DNA of 64,000 bases from Psychrobacillus sp. INOP01 (GTDB taxonomy: Bacteria; Bacillota; Bacilli; Bacillales_A; Planococcaceae). Shown one piece after another: positions 58,420 to 64,000 of this stretch; position 1 is the first letter of the stretch, and the number at the start of each line of letters is the position of its first letter. The position numbers and the translations under genes are program-made. The stretch spans positions 1,178,001-1,242,000 of the forward strand of contig NZ_CP073315.1 in NCBI RefSeq assembly GCF_018140925.1. Direction: 5' to 3'. The notes beneath the pieces were generated by a model. The model was not told the origin of the DNA. It worked only from the letters and a program-made list of their open reading frames with translations, and searched no databases.

Positions 58420-59199
58420 ATGAAAAAAGCAATTTTTTTTGACTTAGATGATACTTTACTATGGGACAATAAAAGTGTGTCCGTTGCGTTTCACAAAACA
58501 TGTGCATTTGCTGCAACACATGTTAACATCGATCCACTTGAATTAGAACAAGCCGTACGTGCAGAAGCAAGTGCATTGTACGATACATATGAAACACGCA
58601 CATTCACTCAAATGATCGGTATTAATCCCTTTGAAGGATTATGGGGAACATTTGACGACCCTTCTGAGGATTTTCAAAAAATGAAAGTCATCGTACCAGA
58701 GTATCAACAATTAGCATGGACAAAGGGATTAGAGAAGCTAGGGATTGTTAATGAAGAATTAGGTAGAAAGTTAGCAGAATATTTTCCGAAAATGCGAAAA
58801 GAAAGCCCCTTTGTATATGAAGAAACCTATGAAGTGTTAGATCAATTAAAAGGAAAGTATACATTGCTATTAATGACAAATGGCTCGCCAAGTCTTCAAA
58901 ACATTAAATTGGAAATCACACCGGAGATTGCCACATACTTTGACCATATACTTATCTCTGGAGCATTTGGTAAAGGTAAGCCTGATCCATCCATCTTTGA
59001 GCATGCACTAGAAATTGTCGGAATGACGGCAGATGACGTATTGATGGTCGGTGATAATCTAATGACCGACATATTAGGCTCCTCTAAGGTCGGTATGCAA
59101 TCCGTGTGGATCAATCGCGAAGAAAAACCTGTTAGTGAAGAAGTAACGCCTACGTACACAATTGAGAACTTAAAAGAACTATTGACGCTGCTTGCATAA
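58420..59199 (+). CDS. HAD-family phosphatase (YsaA-like)
   Basis: A 259-residue haloacid dehalogenase-type hydrolase. Motif I FDLDDTLLW, motif II LLMTNGSP, motif III Lys in GKGKPDPSIF, motif IV MVGDNLMTDILGS. A long cap domain lies in residues 15-120. It resembles B. subtilis YsaA, a HAD enzyme able to act as phosphoserine phosphatase. Convergent with serA across one copy of the long repeat, which makes serine synthesis an attractive but unproven role. TGGAGG precedes the ATG. Confidence 0.8.
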   Translation: MKKAIFFDLDDTLLWDNKSVSVAFHKTCAFAATHVNIDPLELEQAVRAEASALYDTYETRTFTQMIGINPFEGLWGTFDDPSEDFQKMKVIVPEYQQLAWTKGLEKLGIVNEELGRKLAEYFPKMRKESPFVYEETYEVLDQLKGKYTLLLMTNGSPSLQNIKLEITPEIATYFDHILISGAFGKGKPDPSIFEHALEIVGMTADDVLMVGDNLMTDILGSSKVGMQSVWINREEKPVSEEVTPTYTIENLKELLTLLA

Positions 59200-59209
59200 G
59201 AAAAGCGTA

Positions 59210-59849
59210 AGGACTCTTTAAAGTAAAAACCTGTTTCTATCGTTTTCGGTTAGCTTTGAGCAGACTTAATGCAATATTATTAACCGGCTAATTTTTGAAG
59301 GGGTGGTCGTGACTAACGTCACGACCACCCCTTCTTTTTCCGGTAATCTTAATTATGGCATTTATCTGTCCGTCGCACTTCAACAACTTTTCGAAACAGG
59401 CTAATGCTTTTTTGGATAACTAGAGAAACGATGCTTTCCTACTCATAGAGGAAGCTCTCGAAGATACAATTTCGTTCGCTACTTCATTTCTTTAATTAGT
59501 AAACACTAACTATTTCTCATAATTTCCATAAGAAAAAAGAAAATATACTTTCTTCAACCTTCCTTACAGTATCCCTAATTCAACAGCCGGTCTTATCACT
59601 ACATTAACTTTGACTACTTATCATCTTAGCGATAGCCTATGCTCTATCTTTTAGTGGAGTACTACTCACTTAATTTTGATTGGAGTGAAAGGTGGCGACT
59701 CCAGTGGGATGAGTGAGACAGATGAGATATCACAGAGACGGTGATAGCTCATCGCTCACCCCACGGAGGCCAACAGGATGTTGGTCACGAAGGCGTTGCC
59801 ACACGAGGTGGCGCACTTAGCCTTTGTACCCCACCTGTAACGGAAATCA
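59210..59849 (+). repeat. Long structured intergenic repeat, copy D
   Basis: Starts 10 bp after the HAD gene stop in the convergent gap before serA. The central stem is perfect over 17 bp (59297-59313 against 59318-59334, loop TAAC), GC-richer than in copies A-C, and enclosed by TTAACCGG and CCGGTAA. The 3' module (about 59677-59849) has a stem GATGAG-A-TATCAC / GTGATA-G-CTCATC. It also holds the GCCACACGAGGTGGC module (59798-59812) found in the second repeat family. Confidence 0.9.
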
Positions 59850-59882
59850 CGGTAAAAAATTTTATACTTTCTCCTTCTATTA

Positions 59883-59920
59883 AAAAGTGGATCCATGACA
59901 TTTACTTGTCGTGAATCCAC
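59883..59920 (-). terminator. Terminator of serA
   Basis: GTGGATCCATGAC (59888-59900) pairs with GTCGTGAATCCAC (59908-59920), imperfect in the middle; A run on the plus side. 10 bp after the serA stop. Confidence 0.85.
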
Positions 59921-59929
59921 CCAATTTTA

Positions 59930-61516
59930 TTAAAGGTCAATCGGTGTTGCATCAAAGATGTCTTCTAATGCTTTAAGCTGGTCAACACCTGACTCTTCTA
60001 CGTGCTTATCAATGGAAAGCATCATAATCGCATCTCCACCTACTTCGGAACGACCTACTTGCATGGCTGCGATATTGATACCTTCAGACGCAAGCAATGT
60101 TCCTACGCGTCCAATAGCACCCGGTTGGTCTTTATGACGGATAAACAATAAGTACCCAGATGGAACAACGTCTACGATGAAGTCATCAACACGTACGATA
60201 CGGCCACCTAGGCCATTTAACAAAGTACCCGCAACTTTTCTTGTTCCGGCTGCAGTTTTCATTTCAAGCGTTATCAAGCTGGTAAATCCTTTTGATTTTG
60301 AAGTTTTTGATTCATTGACTGTTATACCTAAACGGTCTGCTAGGAATTTTGCATTTACATCATTAACTGATTCTCCTAGTTTGCTTTTTAGAAGACCTTT
60401 TACAGCATTACGAGATAATGGACGAGTATCGAAGTTTGCTAATTCTCCAGAATAAGTAATGTTTACCTCCTCTGGGACTCCTTCAACAAGATCGCTTAGG
60501 AATGAACCTAATTGCTCTACTAGATTAAAGAATGGCTCAATTTTAGCTAGGACATCTTTAGGTACTGAAGAAAGGTTTACTGGATTTTTCACTGTTCCAT
60601 TTTTCAGGAAGCTCACTACGTCATAAGATACATCGATTGCTACAATTTCTTGTGCCTCTACAGTACTAGCACCTAAGTGAGGTGTTGCAATAACCTGAGG
60701 AAGCGTTAATAATTTATGTTCTACAAACGGTTCTTCCTCAAAAACATCTAATGCAGCTCCTGCGACCTTACCTGACACGATTGCATCATACAATGCATCT
60801 TCATCGATAATTCCTCCACGAGCACAGTTAATAATTTGAACGCCGTCTTTCATCTTTTCAAAAGCTTCTTTATTTATTATGTGACGAGTTTCTTTTAATA
60901 GTGGTGTATGCACAGTTATAAAATCTGCGGCTTTGATAACATCCTCTACTGTTCCATATTGAACTCCTAATTTTTCTGCTTTTTCAGCTGTTAGGAATGG
61001 ATCGTACGCAATGACGTTCATACGTTGTCCTTTTGCACGAAAAGCGACCTCTTGTCCAATTCTTCCGAATCCTACGACACCTAACGTTTTGTTCTTCACT
61101 TCTACACCGATAAATGTTTTGCGATCCCATTTTTTATTTTTCAAAGAATGGAAGGCTTGAGGGATATTGCGAGCTAGAGACATAAGCATAGCGATAGAAT
61201 GCTCTGCTGCTGAGTTTGTATTTCCGTCAGGAGCATTAACAACGATGATCCCTCGTTCTGTTGCAGCAGTTAAGTCAATGTTATCTACCCCAACTCCAGC
61301 ACGACCAATAATTTTTAAATTAGTCCCTTTTTCAATAATCTCACGAGTAACCTGTGTTTGGCTACGAACTAATAATGCATCAAACTCACCAATTTTTTCG
61401 CCAAGCTGTTCTGGAGTTAACGTGGTATCTACAACGATATTAAATCCCTCTGCTTCTCTTAGTGGGAAAATACCATCTTCGCTTAGTGGATCGCTAATTA
61501 GAATATTGAATGTCAT
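59930..61516 (-). CDS. serA: D-3-phosphoglycerate dehydrogenase
   Basis: First enzyme of serine synthesis, 528 residues. Substrate- and NAD-binding domains hold [13 protein letters not shown] and the catalytic Arg, Glu, His set ([27 protein letters not shown]). An intervening ASB domain and a C-terminal ACT domain ([13 protein letters not shown]) mark the long SerA type. The longest frame adds 65 codons, but these lie in the T-box and its terminator; ATG at 61514-61516 with AAGGAG upstream is used. Controlled by a T-box. Confidence 0.95.
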   Translation of the reverse strand: MTFNILISDPLSEDGIFPLREAEGFNIVVDTTLTPEQLGEKIGEFDALLVRSQTQVTREIIEKGTNLKIIGRAGVGVDNIDLTAATERGIIVVNAPDGNTNSAAEHSIAMLMSLARNIPQAFHSLKNKKWDRKTFIGVEVKNKTLGVVGFGRIGQEVAFRAKGQRMNVIAYDPFLTAEKAEKLGVQYGTVEDVIKAADFITVHTPLLKETRHIINKEAFEKMKDGVQIINCARGGIIDEDALYDAIVSGKVAGAALDVFEEEPFVEHKLLTLPQVIATPHLGASTVEAQEIVAIDVSYDVVSFLKNGTVKNPVNLSSVPKDVLAKIEPFFNLVEQLGSFLSDLVEGVPEEVNITYSGELANFDTRPLSRNAVKGLLKSKLGESVNDVNAKFLADRLGITVNESKTSKSKGFTSLITLEMKTAAGTRKVAGTLLNGLGGRIVRVDDFIVDVVPSGYLLFIRHKDQPGAIGRVGTLLASEGINIAAMQVGRSEVGGDAIMMLSIDKHVEESGVDQLKALEDIFDATPIDL

Positions 61517-61607
61517 ATTATTTTTTCTCCTTTTATAACTATATTTTTGTTGTATTGCTTTTCTTCTGCTGATCGAATTAATGATTCTCCTCCTTATTTT
61601 GGAAACA

Positions 61608-61880
61608 TAAAAAAGCCCTTCACTCCCTACAATTATGTAAGGGGCGAAGAGCTTATAATTGCTCACGCGGTACCACCCAAATTTTACTGCAATTATCTCG
61701 CAGATTCTCAATTAGTATGCTTAACGCGCATTCACGGATGAACCTAAATCCTCTGTTTTTAGTCCACCAATTCAAGAGTGCTACCCCACAAACGAAACCA
61801 CTGATTTGCACCAACCATCAGCTCTCTAAAGATTTCAACATGTAAAGCCTATCTCCGTCAAAATTGTTCACGCTTTATTG
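61608..61880 (-). promoter_or_regulatory. T-box leader of serA
   Basis: The T-box core GGGTGGTACCGCG lies at 61678-61666 on the minus strand. A terminator stem (61613-61630 against 61637-61654) with a T run of six to seven follows. Upstream, Stem I with its GAGAGCTGATGG-TTGGTGCAAATC distal part is readable at about 61800-61835. AGC at about 61780 (in GTAGCAC) is the most likely serine specifier codon. Uncharged tRNA-Ser should allow read-through. Confidence 0.88.
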
Positions 61881-61890
61881 AATTAAACCT

Positions 61891-61919
61891 ATCATACGCA
61901 CCAGCAAATTTATTGTCAA
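61891..61919 (-). promoter_or_regulatory. Sigma-A promoter of serA
   Basis: Minus strand TTGACA (61919-61914), 17-bp spacer, TATGAT (61896-61891). Perfect -35. Located just upstream of the T-box Stem I. Confidence 0.88.
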
Positions 61920-62077
61920 TATAGTTAAAAAATTTGAAACCGCTACCATTTTATTTTTAACTCCAAAAACACTGATTTCATGCAGTTTACTTATTCGAAA
62001 AAATATTTTTATTTTTTTATAATTCGTGTTCTAGTGACGAAACTATTAAAAATTAAATCAATGTATATCATCCAGTC

Positions 62078-62126
62078 AAAAAACACGAACTTTATTTTAA
62101 AAAATAACTATAAAGTTCGTGTTAAT
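62078..62126. terminator. Hairpin with T run on the minus strand, in the serA-thrD gap
   Basis: Perfect 13-bp stem AACACGAACTTTA / TAAAGTTCGTGTT (62082-62094, 62111-62123). T6 follows on the minus strand. No minus-strand gene lies upstream of it, so its transcript is unexplained. The rest of the 733-bp gap is AT-rich. Confidence 0.6.
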
Positions 62127-62158
62127 AAAATAAAGTTAAAGAAATAACTACAAAGTTA

Positions 62159-62187
62159 TTGACCTCTAATGATAATATTTGTACACT
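62159..62187 (+). promoter_or_regulatory. Probable promoter of thrD
   Basis: TTGACC (62159-62164), 17 bp, TACACT (62182-62187), about 63 bp before the ATG. The leader is too short for a lysine riboswitch. Confidence 0.5.
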
Positions 62188-62249
62188 GTATAAAACCATT
62201 TGTTTTTTCCATAAGTACAATCATATTAAAAAAGTAAGGATTTGATTAG

Positions 62250-63614
62250 ATGAAGGTAAGTAAATTTGGCGGAACATCTGTAGCAAGCGCAGTCCAAATC
62301 AGAAAAGTGGCTGCAATTGTTAAAGCAGATCCATCTCGTAAATTCGTTGTTGTGTCTGCACCGGGTAAACGCTTCGATGCCGATAAAAAAGTAACAGACT
62401 TACTAATCGAATTGGCAGTTGCCGCTATACATAATGAAAAAGTGGAAGAAAAACTCCACCAAGTAGTGGAGCGTTATAAAGAAATTGCACAGGGGCTAGC
62501 ATTAGACGAGACCATCTGTGACGTTATCGAAGAAGATCTACGAGCACGCATCAATGAAGATCAAAGTGAAGTTGAATTATTTGTAGACAATATTAAAGCA
62601 AGTGGAGAAGATAACAACGCAAAACTAATTTCTACTTATTTCACAAGCATTGGTCTTGACTCTCAATATATTAATCCCAAGACTGCTGGATTAGTCGTAA
62701 ATGATTTTCCTGAACGAGCTCAAGCATTGCCACAAGCATACGACAATCTAAATGCATTAAACAACCTTTCTGGCATTATTGTTTTCCCGGGCTTTTTTGG
62801 ATATACACCAAACGGAGTTCTTCGTACATTCGATCGTGGAGGATCGGACATCACTGGCTCTATACTAGCAGCTGCGGTAAAAGCTGATTTATATGAAAAC
62901 TTTACCGATGTCGACTCCGTATTTTCCGCTAATCCTAGAGTAGTTAATCATCCTGCGGAAATAGAAGAAATAACATATCGGGAAATGCGTGAGCTTTCCT
63001 ATGCAGGCTTCTCTGTTTTTCATGATGAAGCATTAATGCCTGTTTATAAAAGCGGTATCCCAGTATGTATTAAAAATACAAATAATCCATCAGCACCTGG
63101 CACGAATATAGTAGCTAAACGTAAAGCAAACAAACGTCCTGTCACTGGAATTTCTGCTGATAACGGATTTTCTATTTTATATGTCAGTAAATATTTGATG
63201 AACCGAGAAATTGGGTTTGGTCGTAAGCTACTTCAAATTTTAGAAGAAGAGCATATTTCATATGAACACACACCATCAGGATTAGACGACATTTCCGTTA
63301 TCATGCGTAGTCATCAATTGGATCCAGAAAAAGAAGTGCGTATAATGAATCGTGTATTAAACGAACTAAACGCAGATGATGTACATTTCCGTCATCATTT
63401 TTCTATGATTGTTATTGTAGGAGAAGGTATGAATAATAGTACTGGACTGGCAGCACGTGCTGCATCTGCTATTGCAAATACTGGTGCAAATATTGAAATG
63501 ATTAACCAAGGCTCTTCAGAGGTCAGCCTTTCATTTGGAGTACATGAAAGTAATGAGAACAAAATACTGCGTGCACTATACAGTGAATTTTTCTCTGCTG
63601 TAACAGTTGGATAA
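62250..63614 (+). CDS. thrD: Aspartate kinase III
   Basis: Phosphorylates aspartate at the head of the lysine, threonine and methionine pathway. 454 residues, the same length as B. subtilis ThrD (YclM). Kinase motifs KFGGTSVAS at the N-terminus and VVVSAPGK, TFDRGGSDITGS and YTDVD-like NFTDVDSVF are present, followed by two C-terminal ACT domains (one with VGEGMNNSTGLAARAASAIANTGANIEMI). Presumably feedback-inhibited through the ACT domains. Monocistronic. Confidence 0.93.
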   Translation: MKVSKFGGTSVASAVQIRKVAAIVKADPSRKFVVVSAPGKRFDADKKVTDLLIELAVAAIHNEKVEEKLHQVVERYKEIAQGLALDETICDVIEEDLRARINEDQSEVELFVDNIKASGEDNNAKLISTYFTSIGLDSQYINPKTAGLVVNDFPERAQALPQAYDNLNALNNLSGIIVFPGFFGYTPNGVLRTFDRGGSDITGSILAAAVKADLYENFTDVDSVFSANPRVVNHPAEIEEITYREMRELSYAGFSVFHDEALMPVYKSGIPVCIKNTNNPSAPGTNIVAKRKANKRPVTGISADNGFSILYVSKYLMNREIGFGRKLLQILEEEHISYEHTPSGLDDISVIMRSHQLDPEKEVRIMNRVLNELNADDVHFRHHFSMIVIVGEGMNNSTGLAARAASAIANTGANIEMINQGSSEVSLSFGVHESNENKILRALYSEFFSAVTVG

Positions 63615-63615
63615 T

Positions 63616-63657
63616 AAACCAGGCTACCTCAGATAGAGATAGCCTGGTTTGATGTTT
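63616..63657 (+). terminator. Terminator of thrD
   Basis: AAACCAGGCT (63616-63625) pairs with AGCCTGGTTT (63641-63650), followed by GATG and T5. Confidence 0.85.
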
Positions 63658-63738
63658 TTGGCAAAGTCAAATAGTATTAGTGAAAATTTAGTTCATCGGC
63701 TTTTCATGGTGATTATCTCTGCACGTCGCCCTTTTACT

Positions 63739-64000
63739 TTAATATCTAAATAACATAGTAATGAACTCGTGACCGCCACCGATTGTCCAAAATAATATTA
63801 GGTCTCCACGCTTTATCTTACCAGTTTCGATTCCTTCATGAAGGGCAATAAAAGGACTGCTCGTACCAGTATATCCGTACCTGTCTCCTACATAAATAAT
63901 TTTTTCTTCAGGTATATTAAAATGTTTTTGAATTTCATCCATATTTACTTTAGCAAATTGAGATAAGCAGAACACATCCACATCATCAATTTTAAGCTGA
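63739..64000 (-). CDS. 3-oxoacyl-ACP synthase III (FabH)-like protein, 3' part only
   Basis: The frame is open to the window edge, so only the last 86 codons are seen. The end IGGGHEFITMLFRY and the layout VDVFCLSQFAKVNMDEIQKHF followed by GDRYGYTGTSSPFIALHEG are those of the KAS III C-terminal half. The positions that are normally HQAN and GNT in FabH read SQFA and GYT here. The usual decarboxylation His and Asn are therefore absent, so this is probably not a standard FabH. The GTG at 63981 is internal. Confidence 0.75.
   Translation of the reverse strand, partial: QLKIDDVDVFCLSQFAKVNMDEIQKHFNIPEEKIIYVGDRYGYTGTSSPFIALHEGIETGKIKRGDLILFWTIGGGHEFITMLFRY

Noticed and set aside
61517-61711. 65-codon extension of serA
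   Set aside because: It would translate the T-box terminator region; the ATG at 61516 gives the normal SerA start.
61920-62249. Lysine riboswitch for the aspartate kinase
   Set aside because: No L-box core could be found and the promoter leaves only about 55 nt of leader.

Overview
The window looks like chromosome from a low-GC, endospore-forming member of the Bacillales, most likely Planococcaceae (Psychrobacillus-like). That name is inferred from remembered protein families, not from a database search. Spore formation is supported by a gamma-type SASP gene with a sigma-G-type promoter and by the cortex enzyme PdaA. FabL, MreBH, PerR-type control, a T-box, a TPP riboswitch and frequent TTG/GTG starts also fit Bacillales. 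Much of the content matches the Bacillus subtilis ygaC-ygaF / yfh / yfj / yfk / yfl / yfm neighbourhood. I saw no rRNA, tRNA, CRISPR array, transposase or phage gene.

Layout. 0-4.1 kb: bcp and a hydroxyacid dehydrogenase (minus), divergent from gsaB and a YgaE-like membrane protein. 4.3-9.9 kb: a five-gene minus-strand di/oligopeptide ABC operon in the order D-F-A-B-C. 10-19.1 kb: conserved ygaD, ygaC, sspE, fabL, mutY, yfhP, yfhJ, yfhH, recX, yfhF. 19.2-21.4 kb: pdaA and rlmCD. 21.4-28.9 kb: accessory genes (SRPBCC plus MerR, adhB, DUF2785, a small membrane protein, a chemoreceptor/MFS operon with an attenuator-like leader, an SE1561-family gene). 29-36.9 kb: fumarase, PfeT under a perfect PerR box, a YihY protein, YtxH, an alanine symporter, YfkK. 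37.3-41 kb: pseudouridine catabolism (psuK-psuG) and the flagellar stator (motA-motB, with a sigma-D-like promoter). 41-54.9 kb: two M29 aminopeptidase paralogues, mreBH, carbonic anhydrase, PepF, MapB, ThiT under a TPP riboswitch, an M20 peptidase, a GDSL hydrolase and small ORFs. 54.9-64 kb: a YfmL-type helicase, an FbpA-like peptide, VanZ, an AAA ATPase, a YsaA-like HAD phosphatase, serA behind a T-box, thrD, and the 3' end of a FabH-like gene.

The most unusual signal is not protein-coding. Four long (about 550-650 bp), non-coding, strongly structured repeats lie at 16066-16617, 32919-33515, 48467-49118 and 59210-59849. All have the same orientation, and each lies directly 3' of a plus-strand gene in a convergent gap. 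Each holds a long perfect or near-perfect hairpin whose outer arms differ between copies but stay complementary, and a GC-rich 3' module whose internal hairpin also changes while the ends are kept. Shorter derivatives (12851-13062, 30663-30786, 44410-44445) and a second modular family (43912-44145, 51952-52147) share parts. A further long inverted repeat (36971-37121) and a five-unit 21-bp tandem array (4155-4259) add to this intergenic repertoire.

Readable regulation includes a sigma-G promoter (sspE), a sigma-D promoter (motA), a PerR operator (pfeT), a MerR-style 20-bp-spacer promoter, direct-repeat operators at psuK, a TPP riboswitch (thiT) and a T-box (serA). Several protein starts were placed downstream of the longest open frame because a clear ribosome binding site sits there.
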